64,000 bases of DNA from Trebonia sp963737285 (GTDB lineage: Bacteria; Actinomycetota; Actinomycetes; Streptosporangiales; Streptosporangiaceae), in the NCBI GenBank assembly GCA_963737285.1, contig CAVTRT010000003.1:1054001-1118000 (forward strand), written 5' to 3'. Positions within the stretch are counted from its first letter, which is position 1; the number at the start of each line of letters is the position of its first letter. Position numbers and translations under genes: made by a program. Positions 45,781-54,899 of this stretch are shown piece after piece. The notes under the pieces were generated by a model. The model was not told the DNA's origin, made no database searches, and saw only the letters and a list, made by a program, of their open reading frames with translations.

Positions 45781-46251
45781 TTGATAAGGATGGCTCAGGC
45801 CGGGCGCGGCGACGAGGCCGCCATCGCGGCGCTGCTCGCCGACATGGACGGCTTCTACGACGACGCGCCGGAGGGCACGCCGCAGGAGCGGGCCGCGCAG
45901 GTCCGGGCAGCGCTGTTCAGTGCCCCGCCGCTCGCCCGCGCACTGCTGGCGTGGGACGGCGGCATCCTCGCCGGGCTCGCGTTGTACTCGTTCCTGTGGC
46001 CCGCCGCCGGGCTGACGGCATCGCTGTACCTGAAGGAGCTATACGTTGCTAAGGCGCACCGCCGTGCGGGCGTCGGCAGGCTGCTGATGGGCGGCCTGTA
46101 CGAGATCGCCGCCGAGCGTGGCTGTTCCCGCGTGGAATGGACCACGGACACGGACAACCAGGACGCTCAGGCGTTCTACGAGTCGCTCGGCGCCAAGCCG
46201 AAGGCGAGCAAGATCTTCTACCGGGTAGAGGGCCGCGCGATATCCTCTTGA
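45781..46251 (+). CDS. GNAT family N-acetyltransferase
   Basis: TTG 45781 is preferred because a perfect AAGGAGG lies six bases upstream and homologues start with an IR-x-A...GDE motif; the ATG at 45739 lacks this. The protein has 156 residues with GDEAAIAALLADMDGFYD, ALLAWDGGILAGLALYSFLW, the acetyl-CoA loop LKELYVAKAHRRAGVGRLLMGGLYEIA, and TDTDNQDAQAFYESLGAKPK. It transfers acetyl to an amine, substrate unknown (thialysine/diamine acetyltransferase-like). Confidence 0.85.
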   Translation: MIRMAQAGRGDEAAIAALLADMDGFYDDAPEGTPQERAAQVRAALFSAPPLARALLAWDGGILAGLALYSFLWPAAGLTASLYLKELYVAKAHRRAGVGRLLMGGLYEIAAERGCSRVEWTTDTDNQDAQAFYESLGAKPKASKIFYRVEGRAISS

Positions 46252-47161
46252 CGCGCGGCGAAGTTGGGAACGGGCCCGTTGCCGAGCTAGCTCGGAAGCC
46301 ATGAAACCCTCACTGGCTCTGGCGATCCGGCACAAGGATGTGCTGTACTGAGTTTTGCGGCGTCGGGCGCTGTCCCGGCGGAACTGTTTTAGCTGATCAC
46401 GGGGACATCACTTATGCGCATCCGCAACATCTCAACAGCCACGTCCGGCGAAGTCGCTGAGATCTCAGGCATGCTCCTGTCACGTAACCGGGCGGAACTG
46501 GCCTGCACGACCGAGCTGAAGCCTTATGGAAGCTGCGCACGCGGCTGATCGAAGAGCGCGCGGAGGACTCGCCAGCTCGCAAGTCTCCAGAAAAATGCCT
46601 TCCCATTAGCAAGGCGCTTTATCCCTAACCTGCCACGCTGGGCGATTTAGGTTGGCGTCGGTTGCCATGGTCCGGCTTGACGTGCGCGGTTGAATCGAGC
46701 GTGCATTTCCTGGCCGCTGCCCGCGACCCTCCGGGTCCCCTGGGTGAAGCGCCGGGAAAGGCGGTTGCCGAGCAGGCAGGAACCCGTGCTTGGATATCGC
46801 TATCCTGCTGGTGAGCGAGACTGCGTCCATGGCCTCCACCCGTTCAGGTGATGATGGTCCGCGCAATTTATTAGTAGTGCTAGGTAGTGACATTGCATGT
46901 TATGTAAGGCATGCTGGGCGTCATGGGATTAACGGAGTTCGCATGTACTCGGCCCGACAACCGCGAATCTCCGGTAACCCGCCGGGGTCCAGTCTCCGCT
47001 TCCGGCACATGCTCGCCCGGTCTTCCAGCGCGCCGCAAGACGGCTGTGCCCTGGCTGCTGGTGAGCAAGGCACGTCCACGTACTGCTGCGCTGCCGCGGA
47101 TGTCCTGGGCCTGTCAGGTCCGGCTGCGTCAGCGCGGAAACATCAGGGGGGAACTATCCTC
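46252..47161. other. Long gene-poor region
   Basis: No recognised gene. A 44-residue plus-strand frame (46414-46548, MRIRNISTATSGEVAEISG...) has a GGGGAC about ten bases upstream, but no family is known to me. The region 46860-46920 is A/T-rich and may hold the promoter of the propeller gene. The frame upstream of 47162 is open but lacks homology. Confidence 0.35.
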
Positions 47162-49051
47162 ATGTCCCGACTCGCAGTCACCCGGCGACTCCCTGGCAGG
47201 CACCGCCGCCGGATCGCTGCCACGGCCATCTCATCTGCCCTGGCTCTCACCGGCCTGGTCTCACTCGCGATTCCCGCGCACGCGGGTACGGCGGACCGGA
47301 TGGTCTACGTCACGAACGTGCTCAGCAACTCAGTCTCAGCCATCGACACCACGACCGGCACGGTCACCGCGACCATCCCGGTCGGCTCCGACCCCATCGG
47401 GGTAGTCGTCTCCCCGGACGACTCCACCGTCTACGTCACCAATGAGGGCAGCGGCACCGTATCGGTGATCAGCACCGCCACCAACACGGTGACGGCCACC
47501 ATCCCGGTCGGGGTTGTCCCGGATACCGCAGCGGTCTCCCCGGACGGCTCCCTCCTGTACGTGGGAAACAACATCGGTCCGGCCATCGGCGGGATCGACG
47601 TGATCAGCACTGCCACCGACACGGTCACCGCGACCATCGAGACGGCCAACCAGCCTGACAGCATCGCGTTTACCGCCAACGGCGCCGAAGCGTACGTGGC
47701 CAACTTCGTCGGCAGCTCCGTCTCGGTGATCAACACCGCTACCAGCACCGTCACCGCGACGATCGCCAGCCCCACCGCCGAGACCCCGGACACCGTGGCG
47801 GTCACCCCCGACGGGGCCTACGCCTACGTAACCAACTACAACAGCAACAACGTCTCGGTCATCAGCACCGCCACCAACACGATCACCGGTACCATTTCCG
47901 GCTTCAGTGGCCCGGCCGGGCTGTCGATCACCCCGGATGGCGCCGACGTCTACGTCACCAACGAGAACAGCAACACTGTCTCGGTCATCAGCACGGCCAC
48001 CAACACCGTCACCGCCACCATCGCCGCCGGCTCGGTACCCGACGGCATCGTGGCTGACCCGGCCGGCGGCGAAGCGTACGCCGCCAACGTCAGCGGCAAC
48101 AACGTGTCGGTCATCAGCACGGCCACGAACACCATCACCGGCACCATCGCCGTCGGCAGGCTCCCGTTCGAGGTCGCCATGGCCCCCGCGCCGCCCGCCG
48201 TGACCGCGGTGAGCAGCAGTAGCGGGCCGGCCGCCGGGGGGAGCACCGTCACGATCACCGGCACCCAGCTGGCAGGCACCAGCGCGGTGGACTTTGGCGC
48301 CATCCCGGCCACCAACGTCACCGTGATCAACGACCTGACCGTAACCGCGACCGCCCCGGCCGGGGCCGCCGGCACGGTGGACGTCACGGTCACCACCCCG
48401 GCCGGCACCAGCGCCACCAGCAGCGCAGACCAGTACACCTACATCGCCCCGCCGGCCGTCACCGGCATCAGCCCGGCCAGCGGCCCGGCCGCGGGCGGTA
48501 CAGCCGTCACCGTCACCGGCACCGGCCTGCTAGGGGCCACCGTCGCCTTCGGGACCACTGACGCCACCAGCGTGTCCTGTACCGCGACCTCCTGCACCGC
48601 CACCGCCCCGGCCGAGGCCGCCGGCACCGTGGACGTGACCGTCACCACTGCGGACGGGACCAGCGCCACCAGCGGCGCCGACCAGTACACCTATCTCGCG
48701 CCGTATCCGTTCACCGGGTTCCTGTCGCCCGTGGACAACCCGCCGACCGTCAACATGGTCAACGCCGGGCAATCCATCCCGATCAAGTTCAGCCTCGGTT
48801 CTAACCTGGGCCTGGGCATCATCGCCGCCGGCTACCCGACCGCCCAGACCGTCTCATGCACCACCGGCACCCCGGTCAACACCGCCACCGAGACCGACAC
48901 CGCAGGCGGCAGCGGCCTGCAATACGACGCCGGCACCGGCACCTACACCTACGTGTGGAAGACCGCCAAGGCCTCCGCCGGAACCTGCCAGGTCCTCACC
49001 CTCGAACTGACCGACGGCACCACCCACACCGCCGACTTCCAGTACAAGTAG
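47162..49051 (+). CDS. Secreted YVTN beta-propeller protein with IPT/TIG and PxKF domains
   Basis: ATG 47162 after GGGGGGAA starts a 629-residue protein. Its signal peptide is RRRIAATAISSALALTGLVS ending in AHA-G. About residues 40-330 contain seven repeats of roughly 42 residues with the pattern VYVTN...TVSVISTATNTVTATI, a YVTN-type seven-bladed propeller. Two IPT/TIG immunoglobulin-like domains follow (VTAVSSSSGPAAGGSTVTIT and VTGISPASGPAAGGTAVTVT). A C-terminal PxKF domain (VNMVNAGQSIPIKFSLGSNL) completes it. It is probably a cell-surface or secreted adhesion or recognition protein. The internal repeats make the DNA recombinogenic. Confidence 0.9.
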   Translation: MSRLAVTRRLPGRHRRRIAATAISSALALTGLVSLAIPAHAGTADRMVYVTNVLSNSVSAIDTTTGTVTATIPVGSDPIGVVVSPDDSTVYVTNEGSGTVSVISTATNTVTATIPVGVVPDTAAVSPDGSLLYVGNNIGPAIGGIDVISTATDTVTATIETANQPDSIAFTANGAEAYVANFVGSSVSVINTATSTVTATIASPTAETPDTVAVTPDGAYAYVTNYNSNNVSVISTATNTITGTISGFSGPAGLSITPDGADVYVTNENSNTVSVISTATNTVTATIAAGSVPDGIVADPAGGEAYAANVSGNNVSVISTATNTITGTIAVGRLPFEVAMAPAPPAVTAVSSSSGPAAGGSTVTITGTQLAGTSAVDFGAIPATNVTVINDLTVTATAPAGAAGTVDVTVTTPAGTSATSSADQYTYIAPPAVTGISPASGPAAGGTAVTVTGTGLLGATVAFGTTDATSVSCTATSCTATAPAEAAGTVDVTVTTADGTSATSGADQYTYLAPYPFTGFLSPVDNPPTVNMVNAGQSIPIKFSLGSNLGLGIIAAGYPTAQTVSCTTGTPVNTATETDTAGGSGLQYDAGTGTYTYVWKTAKASAGTCQVLTLELTDGTTHTADFQYK

Positions 49052-49109
49052 CCAGCACCGATCCACCCGTTCATGAACAACGCGGCGCCCGGTCACCGAA
49101 CCGGGCGCC

Positions 49110-49680
49110 GCGCCCGTATTCGTAGAGCTCCGGCACAAGGCCGAGATCTACAACCTGACGGACCGGGTCGCCGAGTGCCCGCTGGACGAGATCCGGGCCG
49201 TTGAGCAGGCCATCACCCACCCGGGGCAGCGGCTGGTCATCGCCCTGGCCGCTGTCCTCGCCGCCCGCTGGGAGGCCATCGGCACGCTCACCCTGGACGA
49301 CCTGGACCTGCCCCAACCAACGGATCACCATTGCCGGCCACTCCCAGCGGCTCGGCGACCTCAGCCACCAGGCGCTGCGGGCCTGGCTTGACCACCGTCG
49401 CGCCAGCTGGCCGCACGCTCCCAACCGGCACGTCCTGATCTCGCACAGGACCACCCTCGGGGACCAGCCGGTCAGCAGGGGCTACGTCAACTTCCACCGC
49501 AAGCCCCACAGCGTCAGCGTCGAGCGCATCCGCCGCGACCGGATCCTGCACGAGGCACTGACCGGCAGGCCCGACCCGCTTCACCTGACCCTGATGTTCG
49601 GCATCTCCGACCGCCCCGCCAGCCAGTACGCCCGCATCGCCTGCGACCTCCTCGCGGGCGCCGGACGCGAGCCACAACCT
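49110..49680 (+). pseudogene. Site-specific integrase C-terminal fragment
   Basis: One frame reads ELRHKAEIYNLTDRVAECPL and LVIALAAVLAARWEAIGTLTLDDLDL. After a shift near 49313 the next reads NQRITIAGHSQRLGDLSHQALRAWLDHR and RHVLISHRTTLGDQPVSRGY, then ALTGRPDPLHLTLMFGISDRPASQYARIACDL. This is the catalytic region of an actinobacterial phage-type recombinase. The front and the frame continuity are lost. Confidence 0.6.
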
Positions 49681-50038
49681 TTCGCTGCGCTCGGCTGCCT
49701 CGTCATGCTGACTGGCTTCGCGGTAGCTCCTGACCCGGCCCGATACGGTCAGCCCGGGCCAGCGCGGCCGGTACATCAGCACAGCCAGTTGCGCGAACCC
49801 CGACATGACAGCTCCTTTACAGGAAAGTTAGAGCCTAACGTAGCCGAATCAGGGTGTGGCGCACGACGGGGATCCGCCGCGCGCCACACGGTGATGCTGC
49901 GGCGATGCCAGGACTGGTCAGTAGCTGTTGTTGCACCATGCCTTGGGCACATTCTTACCCGACTTGTAGCTAGACCAGTCGCTTCTTGCTGTTATCACAA
50001 AAGTGGCCTGGCCGCTAAGGTCAGTGGCGTGCGGGCTT
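49681..50038. other. Intergenic region with 13-bp motif copy 4
   Basis: No gene recognised; it contains the CTTGCTGTTATCA copy at 49985-49997. Confidence 0.35.
49985..49997 (+). repeat. Dispersed 13-bp motif CTTGCTGTTATCA, copy 4
   Basis: Exact copy, preceded by GTCGCTT, near the 3' end of the convergent coiled-coil gene. Confidence 0.8.
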
Positions 50039-51436
50039 CTAGGCGCCGAAGACCGCGCGCATCTTGTCTAGCTGCTCGGCGATGCCGTCCCGCTGCCTGG
50101 TCAGCTGGTCCAGCTCGCGCTGCAGCTCAGCCCGGCGCTCGTCCGCGCTGGACTCAGCGGCGGTGAGGGCCTTGCGAGCCTTGTCCTTCGCCCTGGCGAT
50201 GACCTCGCTGGCCTCCTGCTGAGCCTGCTTCACCACGGAGCGGGCCTCTTCCTCGGCGGCCTCCAGGGCCTGCTCGGCCTGGGCCTTCATGTCGGCGGCG
50301 CGCTTGTCGGCCTCGGCGGCACGCTTGTCGGCCTCGGCGACGAGCGTGCGGGTGGCTGCCTGGGCGATGGCCAGCTGCTCGGCTTCTTGCCGCTCGGAGT
50401 CCTCACGGCGGGCGGCCAGCTCGACCTCCCACTCGGCGGCGGCCTGGGACCGCAGCGACTCGCTCTCCTCCAGGAACCGCTGGACCTTCCCGCGCAGCTC
50501 ATCGGCCTTGCGCCGGGCATCGACGATGAGCTCGTCGTGCTCGCGCTTACCGGCCACCCGCAGCCCGGCTACCTCGCGTTCGGCGGCCGCGCGTAGCGCG
50601 GCGGTCTCCCGCTCGGCGGCGGCTCGCCTCATGGCGATGTCGTGATCGGCGGCCAGCCGCAGCTCGGCCGCCTCCCGCTCCGCCCCGGCGACGACTTCGT
50701 CGGCCCGCTGCGTGGCGCTCGCGACGAGCTCGTCGGCCTGCTGCACCGCGTTCGCCCCGGTGGCGTCGGCCACCCGCGCCGCCGTGTCCCGCAGCTCCGC
50801 GGTCTCCCGCCTGGCCTGGGTCAGCAGCCGCTCGGCCTCCTGGACGGCCGCCTCCCGTGCCTGGTCGGCCTGGTGGATGCCCTGCGCTCGCAGGGCGGCG
50901 ACATCCCGGTCAGCGGCGGCCCGCACGTCGGCGGCGTAGGCGTCGGCGTCCTTGCGGATGGCCTCGGCGTCCGCCTTAAGCGCCGCGACCACTTCTGCGG
51001 CCTGCTCCCGGGCGGCGAGCAGGAGCTTTTCGATGCGGATGGTCACCGGGCTTTCCAGGTCCCGCATCCGCCGGTGCGCCTCGGTCAGCTCCCGCTGCGT
51101 GGCAAGCGCCTCCATCTGATACTGGCGCAGATCGGCCCGCAGCTGCCGCATCTCCTGCTCGTCGGGACGGGCGCCGTAGGCCCGGCCGGCTGGGCCTGCG
51201 GCCTGGCGAGGGTCCCGCCCGGCCGGATCACGGCGGGGGTCGTAGTCCCCCCGGTCCCGGGGCCTGGGCCCGTCAGGCTCGCGGCGGCCTGGTCCGTCCT
51301 GCTCGTCCCGGCCATAGCCGTCGGCGTCGCGGGGCCTGGGGCGCGGCGGGCTTCCCGGCGGCCGCCCGCTGTCAGGGCGAGGCGGCTGCGCGGCCCCGGC
51401 ATCGGGACGGACGTCGTCCCAGTCCCGCTGCCTCAT
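50039..51436 (-). CDS. Long coiled-coil protein (DivIVA/cytoskeleton-like)
   Basis: The 465-residue protein starts with a disordered Arg/Pro/Gly/Asp-rich region (residues 1-90, PRPRDADGYGRDEQDGPGRR) and then an uninterrupted coiled coil of about 360 residues rich in Ala, Glu and Arg (QYQMEALATQRELTEAHRRM, DADAYAADVRAAADRDVAAL, AEADKRAAEADKRAADMKAQ, a local duplication). It ends LDQLTRQRDGIAEQLDKMRAVFGA. This resembles actinobacterial DivIVA-like or Scy/FilP-like scaffolds, though the conserved DivIVA N-terminal motif is not obvious. Function uncertain. Confidence 0.78.
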   Translation of the reverse strand: MRQRDWDDVRPDAGAAQPPRPDSGRPPGSPPRPRPRDADGYGRDEQDGPGRREPDGPRPRDRGDYDPRRDPAGRDPRQAAGPAGRAYGARPDEQEMRQLRADLRQYQMEALATQRELTEAHRRMRDLESPVTIRIEKLLLAAREQAAEVVAALKADAEAIRKDADAYAADVRAAADRDVAALRAQGIHQADQAREAAVQEAERLLTQARRETAELRDTAARVADATGANAVQQADELVASATQRADEVVAGAEREAAELRLAADHDIAMRRAAAERETAALRAAAEREVAGLRVAGKREHDELIVDARRKADELRGKVQRFLEESESLRSQAAAEWEVELAARREDSERQEAEQLAIAQAATRTLVAEADKRAAEADKRAADMKAQAEQALEAAEEEARSVVKQAQQEASEVIARAKDKARKALTAAESSADERRAELQRELDQLTRQRDGIAEQLDKMRAVFGA

Positions 51437-51544
51437 GCCACTCCGATCGCCTATGCTGCCAGTACACGCGCGTCCTCAGGCCTTTAAGGGTAACGCTCCC
51501 ATGGGGCCGAGTGCCCTCCCAGCGCAAGGAGCGCAACGCGGTGC

Positions 51545-51640
51545 CAGTTTTCCACAGGTTCTGTGGAAATCCTGTGGGCATCTGTGCGGACCACGCCGAA
51601 CGGCCCTATGGGCAACGCCAATGGGCTCTGTGGGTACTGC
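51545..51640. promoter_or_regulatory. Cluster of DnaA-box-like TGTGGA/TCCACA sequences
   Basis: A perfect hairpin TTTCCACAG-GTT-CTGTGGAAA lies at 51549-51569, followed by TGTGGGCAT, TGTGCGGAC and TGTGGGTAC within 90 bp. They resemble DnaA boxes (TTGTCCACA in this group) with one or more mismatches. The site is between the coiled-coil gene promoter and the 3' end of the amidohydrolase gene. No origin genes are near, so an origin is unlikely; a regulatory site is possible. Confidence 0.3.
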
Positions 51641-51658
51641 AGTGGAAAGCACCCGGCC

Positions 51659-52534
51659 CTACTTGTTATCCAGCCCCAGGAGCCGGACGGCATTGTCCTT
51701 GAGGATCTTGGGGCGGACGTGCGGCTTGATGTCGAGGGTGTCGAAGTCCCGCAGCCACCGGTCCGCCGTGATCAGCGGGAAATCGGTGCCGAACAGCACT
51801 TTGTCCTGTAGCAGCGAGTTCGCGTTGCGGACCAGGCTCGGCGGGAAGTACTTCGGCGACCAGCCGGACAGGTCGATGTGCACGTTGGCCTTGTGGGTAG
51901 CCATGGAGATCGCCGAGTCAGCCCACGGCACCGACGGATGCGCGAGGATGACCGTCAGCGACGGGAAGTCGGCGGCGACGTCGTCAATCAGCATCGGGTC
52001 CGACAGCCGCAGCTTGATCCCCCTCCCCCCGGGCAGGCCGGCGCCGATGCCGGTCTGGCCAGTATGGAAGAGCGCCGGGACGCCGAGGGACTGGATTTCC
52101 TCCCACAGCGGGTAGAACTGCTGGTCATTGGGTGCAAAGTTCTGCATCGACGGGTGGAACTTCAGCCCGCGGGCGCCGTGCTCGGCCACTAGCCGCCGTG
52201 CCTGCGCTACCGCGTCCTTGCCCCGGAGCGGGTCGACCGAGCCGAACGGGATCAGCACGTCGCCGTGGTCGCGCGCCTTGTCGCAGATGTCCTCGCTCGA
52301 CAGCGCCGGATGCCCGGTGAAAGTGGAGGAGTCAACGGTGAAGACCACGGCCGCCATGTTCAGCGACCGGTAGATGTCGGCTATCCGCTCCAGCGACGGG
52401 GCGCGGTCGCCGTCGCTGGACTTGAAGTACTTGGCCGATGCGGCCATCAGCTCGTCATCCAGGGAGAAGCAGCCATGGCCGTCGGACTCGATGTGAACGT
52501 GGACGTCGATGGCGGTCAGCGAGTCAACCTGCAT
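51659..52534 (-). CDS. Amidohydrolase family (Amidohydro_2) metal-dependent hydrolase
   Basis: From ATG 52534 it has 291 residues (an ATG at 52555 adds seven). The metal motif AIDVHVHIESDGHG gives H-x-H. It also has FGSVDPLRGKDAVAQARRLVAEHGARGLKFHPSMQNFAPND (Lys/His), ALFHTGQTG, VILAHPSVPWADSA and the late Asp in VLFGTDFPLITADRW. The layout fits the ACMSD/4-oxalomesaconate-type decarboxylase or hydratase branch. It is divergent from the acetoacetyl-CoA synthetase gene, so the two may serve one catabolic pathway. Confidence 0.85.
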   Translation of the reverse strand: MQVDSLTAIDVHVHIESDGHGCFSLDDELMAASAKYFKSSDGDRAPSLERIADIYRSLNMAAVVFTVDSSTFTGHPALSSEDICDKARDHGDVLIPFGSVDPLRGKDAVAQARRLVAEHGARGLKFHPSMQNFAPNDQQFYPLWEEIQSLGVPALFHTGQTGIGAGLPGGRGIKLRLSDPMLIDDVAADFPSLTVILAHPSVPWADSAISMATHKANVHIDLSGWSPKYFPPSLVRNANSLLQDKVLFGTDFPLITADRWLRDFDTLDIKPHVRPKILKDNAVRLLGLDNK

Positions 52535-52606
52535 TCGTGACACAATACAGCCCATCTCGCGAGACGATTGTCACGCGTGCTGTGCCCGCGGCCAAGAGCA
52601 GCCGAC
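52535..52606. promoter_or_regulatory. Divergent promoter region with inverted GTGACA repeats
   Basis: CGTGACACAAT and, about 25 bp on, ATTGTCACG form an imperfect dyad between the two divergent genes. It is a good candidate for a shared operator; no regulator gene is adjacent. Confidence 0.4.
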
Positions 52607-54679
52607 ATGAAATCGTCACGCTCGCCATTGCCCTCGCGTGCGTCGTATGTCACTGTCAGCGATGTGACTCTTGGACCGGTACCCGATGACGTGAAGACCG
52701 GCGACCTGCTTTGGACGCCTTCCGCCGAGCGGGTCGAGCAGGCGAACGTTACCGCTTTCACCGGCTGGCTGCGCGATACCCGCGGCCTGCGGTTCACCGG
52801 CTACCAGGATCTGTGGGAATGGTCGGTCACCGACATCGACGGGTTCTGGCAGGCGATCTGGGATTACACCGGAATCCGCAGCAGCACGCAGCCCACGGCC
52901 GTGCTCGGCAGCCGGGAGATGCCCGGCGCTGAGTGGTTCCCCGGCGTTACGCTGAACTACGCCGAGCACGCGCTGCGCAACGAGCGGCGTGGCGAGGTGG
53001 CCCTGTACTTCACCTCCGAAAGCTCTGCGGTCACCCCGCTGCTGTGGGACGACCTTGCTCCCACGGTGCGGGTCCTTGCCACCTACCTGCGGCGCCTCGG
53101 CGTGCGCCCCGGCGACCGCGTCGCCTCGGTGCTGCCCAACGTGCCCGAAGCCGTCATCGCGATGCTCGCCGCCACCGCCATCGGCGCGATCTGGGCGTCG
53201 GTGTCCCCTGATTTTGGCTGGCGGGGGATGCTTGACCGGTTCCGCCAGCTGCGGCCGAAGGTGCTCGTCGCGACCGGCGGCTACACCTACAGTGGCACGG
53301 ACTTCGACCGCGGCAGCGAGCTGCGGCAGGTCATTGACGACCTCACGCCCGTTGGCCTGCAGCACGTCATCTACCTGCCGTTCAAGGACGCTCCCAGGCC
53401 GACGGCAGCCGCCGTCACCTGGCAGGAGATCACCAGCCAGCCGCCGGTAGCCAAGGAGGACTTCGATTTCCACCGTGGCCCGTTCGGGATGCCGCTGTGG
53501 ATCTTGTTCTCCTCCGGCACGACCGGCCTGCCGAAGGCGATCACCCACAGCCACGGCGGGATGCTGATCGAGCAGCTCAAGCTGCAGCAGCTCAACATGG
53601 ACCTCAAGCCGGGCGACGTGCTGTTCTTCTACACCACCACCGGGTGGATGATGTGGAACTTCCTGGTCTCCGCCCTGCTGCACGGTGTCCGGCCGCTGCT
53701 GTACGACGGGAACCCCAGCTACCCCGCACCGGACGCGTTGTGGCGGGTGGCCGCCGAGGCGAAGGTCACCTTGTTCGGCGCCAGCCCGGCCTACATTGAC
53801 ACGCAGGCCAGGCGCGGCGTGGTCCCGAAGGACACCTGCAACCTGGAAGCCCTCAAGACCGTCATGCTGGCCGGGTCCCCGGTGTCGGCCGAGGTCTACG
53901 CCTGGGTCTTCCGGAACGTCAAGCGCGACCTGTTCATCCACTGCGGCTCGGGCGGCACCGACGTGTGCACCGGGTTCACTGGCGGCCCGCCGACCCTGCC
54001 CACTCATGCGGGCGAGCACACCCACCGCAACCTGGGCGCCGCCGCTTTCGCCTTCGACTCCTGCGGCAATGTCGTGGTCGGCGAGGTCGGCGAGATGGTC
54101 ATCACCGCGCCGATGCCGTCGATGCCGGTGAGGATCTGGGGTGATGACGAGGAGATGTCCCGGTACGAGGCGGCGTACTTCGACATGTACCCCGGCGTCT
54201 GGCGGCAGGGCGACTTCTTCAAGGTCACCGAGCGGGGCAGCGCATTCGTGCTCGGCCGCTCGGACGCGACGCTGAACCGGTACGGCATCCGGATCGGCAC
54301 CGCCGAGATCTACGCGGTCCTAGACGCGATCCCCGAGGTCAGCGACGCGCTCGTGGTCAACCTCGACCTGCCCGGCGGGAAGTTCTTCATGCCGATGTTC
54401 GTCGCCCTCGCCGACGGCTTCACCCTCGATGAGCGCCTGGAGAACGAGATCAAGTCCAGGCTGAGCAGCGAGTACACGCCCCGGCACGTCCCCGACAAGA
54501 TCATCGCCGTCCCGCAGATCCCGATCACCTTGACCGGCAAGAAGCTCGAGGTCCCGGTTCGCAACATCCTGCTGGGCACCTCGGTTGAGCACGCCGCCAA
54601 CCCGAGCGCGATGGCCAACCCGGCGTCCCTGGACGCCTTCTTGGACTACGCGCGCACCCAGCAGGACTACACCACCTAG
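52607..54679 (+). CDS. Acetoacetyl-CoA synthetase (acetoacetate-CoA ligase)
   Basis: From ATG 52607 it has 690 residues; homology starts at GDLLWTPSAERVEQANVTAFTGWL. It is an ANL adenylating enzyme: P-loop ILFSSGTTGLPKAITHSHGG, A5 motif region YTTTGWMMWNFLVSALLHG, the ligase-specific PGVWRQGDFFKVTERGSAFVLGRSDATLNRYGIRIGTAEIY, and the catalytic Lys in PITLTGKKLEVPVRNIL. It activates acetoacetate to acetoacetyl-CoA with ATP, feeding polymer or terpenoid/ketone metabolism. Length is normal, no lesions. Confidence 0.93.
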   Translation: MKSSRSPLPSRASYVTVSDVTLGPVPDDVKTGDLLWTPSAERVEQANVTAFTGWLRDTRGLRFTGYQDLWEWSVTDIDGFWQAIWDYTGIRSSTQPTAVLGSREMPGAEWFPGVTLNYAEHALRNERRGEVALYFTSESSAVTPLLWDDLAPTVRVLATYLRRLGVRPGDRVASVLPNVPEAVIAMLAATAIGAIWASVSPDFGWRGMLDRFRQLRPKVLVATGGYTYSGTDFDRGSELRQVIDDLTPVGLQHVIYLPFKDAPRPTAAAVTWQEITSQPPVAKEDFDFHRGPFGMPLWILFSSGTTGLPKAITHSHGGMLIEQLKLQQLNMDLKPGDVLFFYTTTGWMMWNFLVSALLHGVRPLLYDGNPSYPAPDALWRVAAEAKVTLFGASPAYIDTQARRGVVPKDTCNLEALKTVMLAGSPVSAEVYAWVFRNVKRDLFIHCGSGGTDVCTGFTGGPPTLPTHAGEHTHRNLGAAAFAFDSCGNVVVGEVGEMVITAPMPSMPVRIWGDDEEMSRYEAAYFDMYPGVWRQGDFFKVTERGSAFVLGRSDATLNRYGIRIGTAEIYAVLDAIPEVSDALVVNLDLPGGKFFMPMFVALADGFTLDERLENEIKSRLSSEYTPRHVPDKIIAVPQIPITLTGKKLEVPVRNILLGTSVEHAANPSAMANPASLDAFLDYARTQQDYTT

Positions 54680-54705
54680 CAAAACGAACCCAGAACCTGC
54701 CCTGT

Positions 54706-54868
54706 CACTGGCCGATCCGGCCGTCGATGCTCTCGCGGAGGATGTCGGCATGGCCATTATGACGGGCGACTCCTCGATCATGTGGGCCAGGAGCTCACGA
54801 AGCGAGGTCGGGTGCGCGGTAGACGTCCTGGGATCATCCGGGCTCGCCACCCGGGAATAACGCGGCAC
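54706..54868 (-). pseudogene. DinB (DUF664) family protein, C-terminal scrap
   Basis: The minus strand reads TSLRELLAHMIEE and, one base shifted, ARHNGHADILRESIDGRIGQ followed by a stop, the canonical C-terminus of DUF664 DinB-like thiol-dependent enzymes. The rest of the gene is missing. Confidence 0.5.
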
Positions 54869-54899
54869 GGTCCTTCGTTACGTCTGGCGCAATAATGCG

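Noticed and set aside
46414..46548. 44-codon frame with a GGGGAC upstream, considered as another peptide gene
   Set aside because: No modifying enzymes nearby, no hairpin, no recognised homology; left as part of the gene-poor region.
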